A DNA stretch of 57,104 bases from Hymenopellis radicata (lineage: Eukaryota > Basidiomycota > Agaricomycetes > Agaricales > Physalacriaceae), in NCBI GenBank assembly GCA_015501595.1, contig JADNRX010000350.1, positions 1 through 57,104 on the forward strand, read 5' to 3'. The first letter of the stretch is position 1; each line of letters opens with the position of its first letter. The notes under the pieces were generated by a model. That model did not search any database. It was not told the origin of the DNA and was given only the letters and a program-made list of their open reading frames with translations. The position numbers and the translations under genes are program-made. Positions 41,771-53,437 of the stretch are shown piece after piece.

Positions 41771-43442
41771 GGTAGGGAACGGTTGCGCGTGTTGGGTGAC
41801 GGGACCGTATAACCGGCGAATTAGATGGATTAGATGACTTGGATCGGCGACTCTAGTGCTTGAGCAGTGCTGCTCAAGTCGAGGAGAAGCGGCGCGTTGT
41901 GGGCTTCGGCGGGAGCGGTGGTTGGTGCGCGCAGGGTTAACAGTGCCGACGGTGGCGTCACAGAGGCGCAGGAACGTCTTCGGAGGGTTTCCGCACCAGG
42001 ATACGTGCTTTACTTGGAGAGTGGTATGTCGAAGTACGGGCCTCAGCCCAAAGCTTTAAGCCACAGGCATATTTGTCCTCGCTTGTGCCACCTCGGCACA
42101 AAGCCGGCATTCACTAGTTTGCACGAGGCCATCAGTTTGCACTGCTTGATCATGATCTCCTCCTCGGCGGCTTCCACTGGCACCAGTATGCGTATCCAAG
42201 CACAATCCATCTTGGGATAATATATTAGTACGCCACTACTTATAATCATTTAAATTCCTCCTGCATTTTCTTCCCAAGCTCATTCATCTTTTTAGTCTTC
42301 GTTGCCCACTTGTAACGTTAATATTGAGGGACTGTTTTATTCAGAGATCTCGAGCATCGAGTCAGAGCGTCGCAAGTCGAAGTTCAAAATGGAACAACGC
42401 TATCAGTGTATTCACGAAGAGAATACGAACAATGGGAAGTTCTGTCTCCGTCGGCGGCGGTGGTGAACTCGAGTCGGCCTTGTGGTGTCGAAGGGATACG
42501 GGTTGATTCCAGCCTATTGAGGCTGCGCTGTCTTGAAATCAGCATGAGTTTTCGCTCTATGCGCCGCAGCCCGCAAGTCGGGCCTTGCGCGTCAACATTG
42601 ATAATGCTGACCTATACTTCAAAGTAGTCGGTTGTCAGTGGACGAAACTCATGCTCTAGAAGTCTAAACATCCATCGGGTCCTACCGTGTATCCCTAACC
42701 CACCGTCGTGAGCGCCTCGCAAACCAACGGATTCATCTAACATTTAGTCCTACCACAAGCTCGCACTTTGTTTGTTATATCGTTGTGGTTCTCGAGTTTT
42801 GTCTGAGGTAAACCAGCATCTCGTTTTATCCAAGTTTGCCGTCCACATGAAACTAACGAATCAGAATATTACGCCGATCACCGTTTCGGGATGTCAGTCG
42901 CGCTGAATGTCGCGTTGTACGCCACTATGCACTCCTTCAAGCTTCAACGCTGGTTGGTCCGCATGCATGACGCATGACTACAAACTAGCCCCGCGCCGGA
43001 AGTTGAGAAATCGAGGGGGTCGTCAGAGTTAAGAACTTGGCGGGACTGTTCAGGTGCGGAAAACCCGCAAATTCGAACTGACTACTCACAGGGCTTTTAT
43101 ACTCCTACCAATATGTACTATAAATAACAACCGGAGGATGACAAGTCAGAGTCTACAGCGAGAATGGTGATGAATGGGTGCTGGTCGGTGGAATGCGCCG
43201 TACCGGTATTGGGTGCAGCGATGCACTTGATAAGTATGTCAACTTCTTTAGTCAACGGTGGGCCTAGAGACTACACTGATCATTATCGCCTTGGGTCTGG
43301 TCTCACGGACAGCTCACACACATGCCATGGCCAGCCCATGCCCGAGAGTGGCCCTACACAACTAGCAGCGTTGTGCAGAGATGAAACGAAGACACTTCCC
43401 ATCAGCCTGGAGCTGATCAATCATCTGTGCTCATCGGAGAAC
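41771..43442. other. intergenic, no gene seen
   Basis: No frame with convincing coding character. The right end should hold regulatory sequence for the reductase at 43492, including a second TATA-like ACTATAAATAAC near 43120. Confidence 0.4.
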
Positions 43443-43448
43443 TATAAA
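43443..43448 (+). promoter_or_regulatory. TATA box of the reductase gene at 43492
   Basis: TATAAA lies 49 bp before the ATG. Such short leaders are common in basidiomycetes. Confidence 0.5.
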
Positions 43449-43491
43449 GCAGGCGCAGCATGCAATCTATCTTTGTATTCACTTAACTCTC

Positions 43492-44880
43492 ATGTCTTCT
43501 TCCCCCGCCATTGGAAAACGCGTCCTTGTACGTCGAATTCGTCTTGTGAAGTCCTCGCCAAGTTCAAAGTCAACTGCAGGTCACCGGCGGTTCTGGTTTC
43601 ATTGCCCACCACATCGTCATCCAGCTCCTGGACCAAGGATACCTTGTACGCGCGTACGTTTTGTGCGCTTCTCTTCGACCGTGCGAAACTCAAGTCGGCC
43701 TTGCAGAACCGCTCGTGGACGCAAAGTTGAAGGCTTGAAAAAAGCACTCTCCGCCGATTATGACACCAGTAAATTCGAGGTCGTTGACGTCCCCGACGTT
43801 GCTGCTGGCGATCTCAGCCAGATCGTGAAAGGTCTTTTTTTGCTCTGTTAACCAGCATGTCCTAATTCAAGACGTAGACGTTCAGTACATCATACACACT
43901 GCAGCCCCGGTGGTCGGACGGGCTGATCTCGACACTTCTATCCGGGTATCTGGGCTTTGCTTTACGATGTCAATTGTTGAGGTCTGAACATCGAACAGAC
44001 GGCCGTCCAGGGCTCTCTCCATGTCCTAGAGGCAGGGTACAACGCGGGCGTTCGAAAGGCTGTGATGCTCACATCCATAATCTCGTTTCCTGGCGGTGGA
44101 CCATACGGTGTCGATGGTTCATATGGTCCCTCCGTACTGCCGACTACGCAACTGATTGTTATGTCTCTAGATTTCAACCCTATTACCAAAGAACAAGCCA
44201 TTGCGTTCGGGCCGTGGGGTGTTTACGCCGCCGAGAAGACATGGGCTGACAAGGCCGTAGTCGAGTTCCAAGATACCCACCCGGATATGGACGTCACGTC
44301 GCGTAAGCCGTCGTCTATGTGTGCTCGATTCTTTCTCAACTGCCTGAACAGTCGGGCCCTCATGGGTATACGGCCCTCTCGCACCTGGCTTTGAACACAT
44401 CGTAACCGAACCATACACCGGCGCTTTCAGCTCCAACCAGTATGTCTACGGGCTCATCAATAAGCACACGGAGTACGAGCAAGCCACGGACGCCTCTGTC
44501 GATGTCCGTGATGTGGCGCGCGCGCACGTCCTCGCACTCACGTCGCGCCCATCCGCGAGGTGGGACACAAGCGATACCCTGTCATCTCGCCCCACTCCTT
44601 TAGCTGGCCCCAGGCTATCGCGTTGATTGAAAAAGAAAGGCCGGCGCTGAAGGACAGGCTTCTTGCTGTTGAGAAGGTGTCTAGCGAGGAAATGAATCCG
44701 AGTCGCCTTGGGCTCGGGAATGAAGCACTGGAAGATGTTGTGGGTTTCGAGAAGGGAGGGTGGACGCCGTGGGAGAAGATGATATTGGATGCGGTGGATA
44801 GCTTGGTTAGAGTTGAGGATGCGTGGAAGGCGAGAGGGCTTGCTGTCAGTCCGCCGGTTAAGATACAACTAGAACCCTAA
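43492..44880 (+). CDS. GRE2-like NAD(P)-dependent reductase, near-complete, one frame break
   Basis: Seven exons, 43492-43527, 43580-43653, 43707-43831, 43872-43945, 43999-44116, 44171-44302 and 44352-44880, correspond one to one with the copy at 45528. The cofactor-binding motif is VTGGSGFIAHHIV. The active-site YxxxK appears as VYAAEKTWADKA. VYGPLAPGFEHIV and DVRDVARAHVLALTSRP follow. At CCATCCGCGAGGTGGG (about 44550-44562) one base is missing compared with the sister copies, so the last 105 codons are in the next frame (YPVISPHSFSWPQAIALI to the stop at 44880). Extended short-chain reductases of this group (GRE2, dihydroflavonol-reductase-like) reduce aldehydes or ketones with NADPH in the cytosol. 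Substrate unknown. Probably functional if the break is an error. Confidence 0.8.
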
Positions 44881-45527
44881 CCCAGTTTTGATGCCTGCAA
44901 TGTTTTTGTCCCGAACGCTCACCAGCTTCCTTTTGTCTCCTCGGAAACTTCCCTCAAAGAGTCTTTTTTCTTGACAACGATCTCATATAGGCCGTCTGTA
45001 AGTGCTGTGCATGTTGTTGCAGGTCTTAAACCTGTTTCGGATCCGAGGTAAGGCAGGAAGGAGGATTACTTTCTCGGCAAAGCTCCTCTGAGAATTACCG
45101 AGATGCGGCAAGTGTACACGCTTCATTTCACGTCAGCCAACTAAACATGTGCACTTGGCAGGTTTCAAGTCGCCAAGTCGCCAGACCTATGGCGAGAGGG
45201 AACTTCCAATACCACTAGCTGAACGTTGAAGAAGGTTTGCGGCGCCAGCGTGGGGGAAAGCGCGCCAGTGATATCGCGCGCTTTAGTCGGTCTGTTCATG
45301 TGACTTCTCACTCAACTCTTAGCTTTCAGCCTGGCAGTGGTATAGCGGATTTCGGTGACCGAAAGCTCGCTTATTAAGGAATGCCTTTGTGGCGCTTTCA
45401 TCTGATCCCGCGGTACCCCAACCGAATTTCAATATTTGACGGCCTGAAGGCTGAAACTCGTCGGTAACCGAGATGTTCCTTCTCTTAAAGGTCGCAGTCT
45501 CAAGGCGTCCGAAGCTCTCATCTTGCC
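44881..45527. other. spacer between the two reductase copies
   Basis: Upstream region of the next reductase. It contains a tRNA-like head at 45328-45360. No coding frame is credible. Confidence 0.4.
45328..45360 (+). repeat. isolated tRNA-like head
   Basis: CCTGGCAGTGGTATAGCGG resembles the head at 8884 (GGCAGAGGTGGTATAGCGG), here without a clear T-run or B-box block. Confidence 0.4.
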
Positions 45528-46937
45528 ATGTCCCCAGTCTCTGAATCCTCGAATCACGACAAACGAGTGCTTGTAATTCGCGCCTCTCGTTTCTTATGGC
45601 GCGCCAATGGCTAACGTATCGGTGAATAGGTGACTGCTGGCTCTGGCTTCATTGCCCACCACATCGTTCTTCAGCTCTTAGAGCAGGGCTACTTCGTGCG
45701 TGCGTGAGTATTGTTACGTCCTAGTAAGCCCGTCTATTCCCATAATCTGACCTGCCTTACTAGCACCGCTCGCGGGACCAAAGTGGAAGGCTTGCGCAAG
45801 CGCTAGCGGAGAAGTACGATCCCAGTAGCTTCGAAGTCTCCGATGTTCCAGATATCGCATGTGCAGATTTCAGCGAGATTTTGAAAGGTAGTGGCCTCTA
45901 ATACTTATTTTGAAAGAATGTGTTCTGATGGTAAGTTCTAAGATATTCGATACATCATACATACCGCCGCGCCCGTTCCAGGAAGGGCTGATTTCGAGAC
46001 AGCACTGAGGGTGAGCACTGTCCTCTAGACCATTCCTCCTCTCAACTCAAGTGTCACCAGACGGGCGTCCAGGGATCTTTGAACGTCCTGGTACAGGGAT
46101 ACAAGGCGGGGATTAGGAAGGTCGTCGTTACGACATCTATGGCCGCTTTCCCTTTCAATGGGCCGTTCGGCGTAAATGGTACGCAGCCTAATGAACCTTC
46201 TATTTCACATCTGATACTTGAACAGATTTCCACCCAATCACCAAGGAAGAAGCTGCTGCAGGCGGGGAATGGGGCGCCTATGTTGCTGAAAAGACTTTCG
46301 CCGACAAGGCTATTCTCGAGTTCAAGAGGGCTCATCCCGACCTGGATGTCACTACACGTAACTATTCATCCAAGTTGTTCGGAAGCTATCATCTTGATAT
46401 ATTCAAACAGTTGCTCCCAACTGGGTCTATGGTCCCCTCGCGCCAGGATTCGAACACATAATTCCAGAGCCAAACTACTCCGCCATCTCGACTGACGGCT
46501 ACATCTACGGGCTTCTGGACAAGAACGTTGGCAACTTCCCTCCGACAGCAGGATATGTGGACGTGCGCGACACAGCTCGCGCTCACGTCCTCGCTTTGAC
46601 GTCTCGCCCATCCTCTGAGGTGGGAGATAAGCGCTATTCCCTCTGCTCGCCCCACCCGTGGGTCTGGAAAGATGTCCTCGCTTACCTCGCCAAGGAGCGA
46701 CCAGAGTTGGAACACCGCCTTTTCGACGCGGACAAGGCTCCGGACTTGCCGCCGTTCCTAGAGAGCGAAGTATTTCGGGATGTTCTCGAGGAGGTGGTAG
46801 GTCTTAAGGTGGACTCCTACGTCCCGTGGCAGAGCACGATGCTGGATACCGTCGATAGGTTAGTGGAGGTTGAGAATGCTTGGAAAGCGAAAGGATATGA
46901 CGTCCGTGTACCATCAGCGCCCCCGGTGCAATTTTAG
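45528..46937 (+). CDS. GRE2-like NAD(P)-dependent reductase, second near-complete copy, one frame break
   Basis: Exons 45528-45572, 45630-45703, 45764-45887, 45943-46010, 46061-46178, 46226-46357 and 46411-46937, with introns of 47-60 bp. Motifs are VTAGSGFIAHHIVLQLLEQG (the second residue of the usual TGG is Ala), YIIHTAAPVPGRADF, KVVVTTSMAAFPF, AYVAEKTFADKA with the catalytic YxxxK, WVYGPLAPGFEHI and VDVRDTARAHVLAL, ending AKGYDVRVPSAPPVQF. Exon 3 is one base shorter than in the sister copy: GCGCAAGCGCTAG at about 45795 gives an early stop, and one extra G would restore LRKALAEKYD. Everything after reads intact, arguing for a very recent mutation or a sequence error. Confidence 0.8.
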
Positions 46938-46986
46938 TTGGACTTATGAATCTGCGTCAACCTGTCGAACGTGTAGACCGCGGTAC

Positions 46987-47055
46987 AGAAAAGCTGTGGT
47001 TATGGCCTCCTTCCCTTGTACGTGGCCGAGAAAGTCTTCGGCGACAAAGCTGTAG
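46987..47055 (+). pseudogene. short reductase fragment
   Basis: Just after the second reductase, RKAVVMASFP and, shifted, YVAEKVFGDKAV can be read. These are the exon 5 and YxxxK regions of the same family with the rest deleted. Confidence 0.6.
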
Positions 47056-47145
47056 TATGTATTAGTATTTCACCGGTAATTCGCCGCCTCTTGGTGTTTG
47101 CGGAAGCAGAAGCATTTTTGGCTCTTTACTACTTGTACTTGGGGA

Positions 47146-47182
47146 TGCGCGCCACCTTGACGTAACGGTTAAAGTGGAGCTC
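47146..47182 (+). repeat. isolated tRNA-like head
   Basis: CCACCTTGACGTAACGGTTA followed by AAGTGG has the same core as the heads in the left array. CCAC can pair with GTGG across the core. Confidence 0.45.
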
Positions 47183-48082
47183 GTAGATCGTAGAATCGTA
47201 ATGTTCGCCCTCATCTTGCTCCGAGTCTTCCATTATCTGAACAGACCTGGCATCCAGTACTATACGTTCCCTCCGCCGTCTTCGCAAGAAGTCAAAATAA
47301 TAAAAGGAAGCATGTCTATATATGTAGCTAGCGGGATACCCGGAAAGGGCTTCTCGTCCGGCATATGATGAAAATCATAGCTACCTTCAGAATGATTACA
47401 CGTTGTATCTTCATCATCGTACACCGAGGACGAACAGCGGAATAGATACTTAGAATAACTCACGAGCACGATGATCAGCGTACTCCCAGCAGCGGGTTGT
47501 CAGTCATCAGTTGTAACAAGGCCTGACTTGAGTATTGATCACAAGATTCAGAATGAGAAGAATGAAAAATGTCAGAGATGTTCAAAGGTTCTTGAAAGGC
47601 ATGAGTGTGTCAGCTGGAGCTTGTGGCAAGGAACAATGATGAGATACGAGTTGAGCACGCTGGACGAACCATGTACGATGACAATGGGAGCTTCTAAGAA
47701 TGTGGAGACTCACAGAGAGTCTCAGTAGTCAAAAATAGAGTAGCGTTCTGATCGTAGCTCGTGATCGGCGCAGTCACGCCGATGTCAATCCTTGTTTACC
47801 TCGTTCCTTGTGGTCCATCCCTTTCGTCCAACAAAGGACTCTTTCAGCAAGTTCTGGTCGCTTCCTGTTCGCTCCCGAATATCTTACGAGCAGCCTGTCA
47901 AGGAATTATCCATACCAGATGCTAAACTTGAACCGATTTCACGACCACTTCGCGCCAACGCGTCTGCATGCCAGAGGATACCCAACATTCTCTGCATACG
48001 GGAAATTGGCGACACCTTGCAGGTCTTTCTTTCCTTCCGACTGTTCTTGTGGTAGCCTTAAGGCTTCTGAGCTCCGAGTGCG
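47183..48082. other. intergenic, no gene seen
   Basis: Only short frames without recognisable features. Confidence 0.4.
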
Positions 48083-48466
48083 TTAATCATAAAGCGGCGG
48101 GAGAGCGGTATCTTGAAACTCCTGAGGTACCATTATAAATCTTCCTGCTACAAGCAATTGTCGATCCGCGACCGCGTAATCTGATACACAAGGATCTTTT
48201 GTAATATAGGGATGAACGGAGGTGCGAGTTTTTAACTTCCACACCTCCCAATTCATGCAGTCGACGGTCCAGTCCAGTCCTTGACGCGTAAAGTGAGGGA
48301 CATTGTCCCCTCGTGACATGTCACTGGCAAAGTTATGAGCGCCGTCTTGGGTGCATCCATACAATGTAGTGAAGCGTTCGCCGGTGTTGATTGTCCCGAT
48401 CATGGCATAGCTCCACTCACTGTCAGGATCGCCACCGTTATGATGACTCAGTTGATGTACAAAAGT
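48083..48466 (-). CDS. last exon of an uncharacterised minus-strand gene
   Basis: The minus-strand frame open from 48466 down to the stop at 48083 has convincing composition (MIGTINTGERFTTLYGCTQD, GLDWTVDCMNWEVWKLKT, VADRQLLVAGRFIMVPQEFQ). Earlier exons probably lie up to about 48950, where APTIAALALPTIYATPSE-like sequence and a GTACCT...TTCAG intron can be read, but I could not chain them without gaps. No domain recognised. Confidence 0.45.
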   Translation of the reverse strand, partial: TFVHQLSHHNGGDPDSEWSYAMIGTINTGERFTTLYGCTQDGAHNFASDMSRGDNVPHFTRQGLDWTVDCMNWEVWKLKTRTSVHPYITKDPCVSDYAVADRQLLVAGRFIMVPQEFQDTALPPLYD

Positions 48467-49093
48467 TCAGAGAGAGCATCGAGGACAGCCATCATTTTAC
48501 TTCGAGGGGAACAAAGTTCACGGCCCCACCATATACAACTCCGGCTCACAGTGGCTGCATGGGTCCTCGACGACAAATGAATCTCTCCATTGGTAGTTCC
48601 TTGAAGGCGAGAACAGTAAGATACTCTCCATTTACTGATGTCATTCACGTAGGCCAGTCAGGAATCCGAATAGACATTTGTATTGAATCTATTCTATGTG
48701 AACTGAAAGAAATGTTCACGTTCACCAAGATGCCTGCCAGGTACGCTCGCCCATGACAACTTTTCTGACAGAGTAGGCTGCCAGACTTCCGAGGGAGTGG
48801 CGTAGATGGTCGGAAGAGCCAGAGCCGCAATTGTAGGTGGCGTAAGAGGTGCACGCGCTTCGGAGAGTGCATGAAGACATCAGGAAGACATACCCGGTTC
48901 ATGACTGAACCATAATTTCTGAATAGGACAGGCAAGCGCAGGTGCCCTTACAGAAATAGAATAATTCAAAGGAGAAACGGCGTACGTTAACGTGACGAGT
49001 ACACGCCCAGTTGTGACGGCTCTGTGCCAGTGAAAAACAATATGGGATGGGATTAATTTTCACTGCGAGAAGTAATTTTTTTCTCTACCATCG

Positions 49094-49100
49094 TATAAAA
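49094..49100 (+). promoter_or_regulatory. TATA box of the small secreted protein gene
   Basis: TATAAAA lies 63 bp before the ATG at 49163, with a CA-rich leader (CAGTCCACCAGCTC). Confidence 0.75.
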
Positions 49101-49162
49101 GGAGGCTGAAAAAGCAGTGAATACCTCAGACTGCAGTCCACCAGCTCTTTCGCATAACCAAA

Positions 49163-49609
49163 ATGTTCAAGCTTACCGCCACATTCTTCGCTCTGCTCAC
49201 GACCGCCGCTTTGGCGATGTCAGTCGTTGATCGTGCGGAGACCGTCTCTGCGAGCTCCAGCATCGAGCCCGCTCCCGATGTCGTCACCGTCCTCACGACG
49301 TGCGACGAGATTTACCTGGGTGGTTTCTGCTACACCTGGACCTCGACCACCTTGCCCACCGGATGCTTCAACCTCGCCTCATCAGGCCAACAGGACACTG
49401 TCTCAAGTGCCTCTACTCCTTCCGACATCGAGTGCACCCTTTTCCAGTAAGCCATCCTCCGAGTTGATTAGATGTGAGTGGTCGTTAATTCTTTATGCAG
49501 AGACGAGGGATGTTCTGGAAGGATCCAGTATATCGTTGGAACTATCAACGACTTGGGCACCGTCGCGTTCGATAACGCCGCGTCGTCCTTCAACTGCAGA
49601 AACTGGTGA
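49163..49609 (+). CDS. small secreted cysteine-containing protein
   Basis: Two exons, 49163-49446 and 49501-49609, separated by a 54-bp intron, encode 130 aa. The N-terminus MFKLTATFFALLTTAALA is a standard signal peptide. The mature part has six cysteines (TTCDEIY, GGFCYTW, PTGCFN, IECTLF, EGCSGR, FNCRNW) and ends shortly after the last, so three disulphides are plausible. The composition (S, T, small residues, no long hydrophobic run) fits an extracellular protein. I do not recognise the family. Small secreted proteins of this sort are common in wood- and plant-associated basidiomycetes, with varied or unknown roles. The strong TATA box suggests regulated, high expression. Confidence 0.85.
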
Positions 49610-49903
49610 AGCACACGAGTGCCAGTTAGTAAAGTCAAAGGTAAGATTGTTCCTAGTCCAGTAATCAAGAGAGGATGCGAAAGCTGATATCTTGCCCAGG
49701 AATTGAAAGTCGTTCTCTAGCCGCTATGAAAGTTTTGTAAATCGTTCAGTATCAGTGTTACCAGGAAATTGTGATGTACTTACGTGAAAAAACAAGTCGC
49801 TCTTTGGTTGATTATTATGGGACCGTGCTCGTTCGCACATGACCTGTCTGCAGAAGTATGAAGGAGTCTTCATCTATTATGAAAGACAAAAAGCAGTACC
49901 ATC

Positions 49904-50286
49904 TCAACGCTTTTCCGACGGCTGGTCAGGTCGCGGGACCATCGTTTCGCCTTCTGCCTCGGGCGTATATCTCGGAGGCGGTTCGTCGGACACTAGCTCT
50001 GCAGCACCCTCATCTACTCCCGCATCGCCGTAATCTGGTCACTCGGCACATTCACGTCCTCCTCCTCCCCTGTCCCCTCGCCCGATGGAGCGCTCGTACG
50101 TCGCCCACCTTTCTTCGTTCCTTCAATAAGCATAACCATCTCCGCTTGGATCTGCCGCATCTGGGCTTCGAGTGCCTCCTGACGCGTCCGCCGAATTTCA
50201 GAGGTGCTAAACGTAGACACGGATATCCCGTCGGAATGACGGCCTGCGTCGCGATACGTCACCGCAGATATCCCTCGCGAACACAA
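49904..50286 (-). pseudogene. C-terminal fragment of an Agaricomycete hypothetical protein
   Basis: The minus strand reads RRTRQEALEAQMRQIQAEMV, then a Glu-rich stretch, then, after a one-base shift at about 50014-50022 (CGGGAG), AAELVSDEPPPRYTPEAEGE and a stop. A coiled-coil ending in S-D-E-P-P-P-x-Y resembles the tail of many hypothetical, often membrane, proteins of mushroom-forming fungi (from memory). The upstream membrane part is absent, so this is a truncated copy. Confidence 0.5.
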
Positions 50287-50327
50287 AAGGCGTGTTGTGA
50301 TTCTACTTGGTCTTTACATGACTCGGA

Positions 50328-51767
50328 TCATCTCTTCTCGCAGAATATGACGCCCCGTTCATCCGTCTCAAAGTATGTCCTTCGTGTAGCTGGCAGGCAT
50401 TCATTGAGAATCCAACCCTCAAGCCGCGCCACCTCCGAGTATTCCAGGTCGTCCATCAAGAGGACGTTCAACACTAGATCTTCTAGCTTCCTAGTGAGAA
50501 CACTCGCTGTAAGTGCAGCATCCAAGGGACTCCATGCACGATTCGATATTGCCGCAGAAGGCAAAGTTTCCTGCTTCATATCAACATCGAGAACCAAATT
50601 TACCTCAACATGTCTGAGGTCTGTGGTCTCTGATACGCCGTGCAGGGCGCTAGTGTACATCTCGAGCGCATCAGTCGGCACCATGTAGTGAGTGGCGCCT
50701 GGCGCGGGCTCATATGTCGAACATTTGATGTGCGTCCAGAATTTGAACGTTGAAATGTAGGACAGGTTGATGAACAAATTGGCATCAATTACTGGGTATG
50801 CCAAAGCCTGTTAGCGAAATGAACTCGCGGATTAGAAGCGATTGCCTACGATTTGCTTGAAAAATAGTCAACTCCTCCAAGTACTTTCTCATCCGCTTCA
50901 AGAGCTTATTTAATCTTTTGATAATATCGGACCCACCGCTCATATTCGAGATCTGGAGGACTCTAACATCACAGAGGGGGGAATATTTTTTGCTGGTCAG
51001 GAAATCCACAAACCGGTGGTCGGCCGGGCTCATGATGTGCAGCCGTAGCGTATCGGCACAGAAAAACTCTCTATCCTCCGGCGGCTGTGTTGTATGTTTC
51101 CACGAGGCGGGATCATCAAAATCAACGAGCGGACGGTCGGACGTGCCATTGACGTAGAGAGGAAATCCATCGGGGTTGAGCCCGTGGGGATTCCAGTCTT
51201 CGAATCTGCCGGACTGCAGGGTACCAAGGTCAAGGAGATGTACGTCCACAACGGCGCGGAGGACGGCTACTAGGATGTCCATCGGTATCACGCAGGCTTT
51301 GAGCTGCAGAGTGTGGAGACTGAAGGTACACCGTCTGAGCGCACGGGGTAAGGCTTTGGATCCATCATCCAGAGGTTCAGTCCCTCCAGAATCAAACGTT
51401 CGAGGTTCCTCATCTCCGGAATAAATCTAAGAAATTCCGACAGAACAGTGTGTCGGGAAACGGGGAATCGAGGAACCCTCCCAAATGTGCTCTCTCGTAG
51501 ATGAAGAACGCGAATGTACCCCGCAATATCAGGCGTACTTTCAAGAAGGGCCTTAAGATTGCAGAGGGAGGATTGGATGCGCCGATATGCTTCATCGGCA
51601 TGATCCTCGCAGTGATGCGCGTGGTGGCTTATAACGACCGAGTTGAATGTACGGCGACGAATAGTAGCCAGCGTTTCTGGCCATACTAGAGCCATAGCTC
51701 CCAGGTCTGCGTCGTCGAGTTCATCGATAATAGAGGATTTGATCTCGAGAGGGAGCCTCGAGTACAC
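50328..51767 (-). CDS. F-box-like protein with disrupted frame
   Basis: The minus-strand start MYSRLPLEIKSSIIDELDDA is followed by LGAMALVWPETLATIRRRTF, the layout of an N-terminal F-box. The next parts are leucine-rich and continue in a second frame from about 51310 (LKACVIPMDILVAVLRAVVD) and a third from about 50804 (YPVIDANLFINLSYISTFKF), ending at 50328. The first change can be repaired by one C in ACTCTGCAG. At the second an intron (GTAGGC...ACAG, about 42 bp) may be involved, but the phases do not fit exactly. If joined it would be about 475 aa. The role would be SCF substrate recruitment. It is not closely similar to the F-box pair at 31-36 kb. Confidence 0.5.
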
Positions 51768-52091
51768 AGAGTCCTAAATGACATATCACAGCCCTCAGTC
51801 AAACGACGAGTTACGAGTAATGACCGAAAGAACGCGTACCTGGAATGCCATTCAAGTAGTTGCAGTTTCACAAGAAATCAGGTGAAAGAGAAAGCGCATC
51901 GAAAGAGCAGGTTGTGGTTAAAAGCAAAGGTAGGTACACCCTTACATGTCAGGAGTGATCACGCGTGCGTCCGGCAACTGCCGGTAGTACTCTCTTTCTC
52001 CCATCTCAAACATTTACAGTTTGTTCGTTCTCTCACTGATCATAAATGGAATATAGCATAGTATAGAATGCATTATAATAGTATATCTATC

Positions 52092-52753
52092 TCAGAAAAA
52101 CGGCATTTCTAGTATCTGTCAGTCACGAGAGGCTGTCCAGCTTTGAATTCATGTTTAGTTTGGAACGAGACGACGGAACTTACCACGTGGAGGCGTATCC
52201 ACTCAAGATGGGCCATGTCGCGCAACAACTGTCTCTTGAACCGCACCGCGTCGTTTATCTCCTTGCGCCGGAAAAACGCGTCCCTTCGACGGTACTTCTC
52301 TGCCCACGCGCCTGTGTTCGGCGGTGAGGTTGTACTCGCCATCGGGGTGCCATACGAGCTGCCCTTCGGGACGCGCCTTATACTCGCCGACCTTGGAGCG
52401 GTCCTCTTCTGTCAAGACGTCCAGCGTTATGAATTCGATCGAGAGGAGCCAAGCGATGGTGCGAATATCAAAGAGGTTTACGGGGTGGAATGGTGAAAAT
52501 ACACGCTCAGTACCAATGCTAGTGTCGTCCACGCGGAGATCCAAGAATGGGTACTGGACTTGTCGGACGGGTGGGACGTTCTCTCGGCTCTGGCCAAAAG
52601 TCTGGGTTCATGACCTTGTGCGTTATGATGTCTGCGACGGCGCGCGCGCCTGGCGGGCGGATTGGGAATGCGTTGTTCGGGATCTGTCCATGGTAAGATA
52701 ATGAACATTATTGCTTCTATCACAAACTCACCGAGTCTCGAGAGGTCAGGCAT
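52092..52753 (-). CDS. uncharacterised gene, frame partly disrupted
   Basis: The minus strand starts MPDLSRL, followed by an intron. The coding sense then reads NNAFPIRPPGARAVADIITH, VQYPFLDLRVDDTSIGTERV, NLFDIRTIAWLLSIEFITLD, EDRSKVGEYKARPEGQLVWH and YRRRDAFFRRKEINDAVRFK. A last intron (52183-52116) leads to ILEMPFF and a stop at 52092. Two frame changes (about 52590 and 52335) interrupt it. No domain recognised. The last segment is rich in Arg/Lys and probably helical. Confidence 0.45.
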
Positions 52754-53437
52754 CTTCGCTTTCTTGAGATCAAGACAGCGAATTGGGCAATGCGTAGTGG
52801 TGGTAAACAAACTTAACAAAGCCCTGCCTGTGTGTGTGGACGCAGTCGCTGTCCCGTGACTTGAAGGCAGCGACAAAAGCGATCAGAGTCACGAGCCCTG
52901 TCGCCATTGTTCGAATTTTCGGGGGCGTTCCGCATGGAGTTGTGTATATCCCACAGTAGCCCTTGTACACAGAACACTTCCTTTGTCATCATGCTGTCTG
53001 GATGCTTCAAGCACCTCATTACACAGATATCAATGCATATATAGTCTAAATTTATGTGCGCCACAGTTCTTGAATGACCTTGTTGTGTTCTCTCAATCGT
53101 CCAGTATTTTAAGTCCTAAGCTGCAAATACCCTAGCTCTTTCGTTGCACTCATTACGTTCCCGACAATTTACCCTTTGCACTTAATCACTGGCAGTAGTA
53201 GTTGGGGGTCCGCAGTCGTGATAACTCATCGTTGATCGAAGCACCCACGGACATCTCCCTCGCGTTCTCGCAGAAATCAAACCTCGTTCGTCCCTCTCAA
53301 AGTACGTCCTACATATTTGTTTAATTGCTCATACGTTTGTACTTGCAGATACATAAAATGATATGGAAGTGGGATGGAAGTTGTATGTAAGGCATAAATA
53401 AAATGGTAGATCATGAAATTAAAGCAGGCATTGTGCA
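52754..53437. other. intergenic, no gene seen
   Basis: Only short frames. It probably includes the promoter of the minus-strand gene ending at 52092 and the terminator of the next one. Confidence 0.4.

Noticed and set aside
43164..43730. 188-codon plus-strand frame over the reductase start
   Set aside because: It runs across the promoter and the first introns of the reductase in a non-coding frame and has no recognisable feature.
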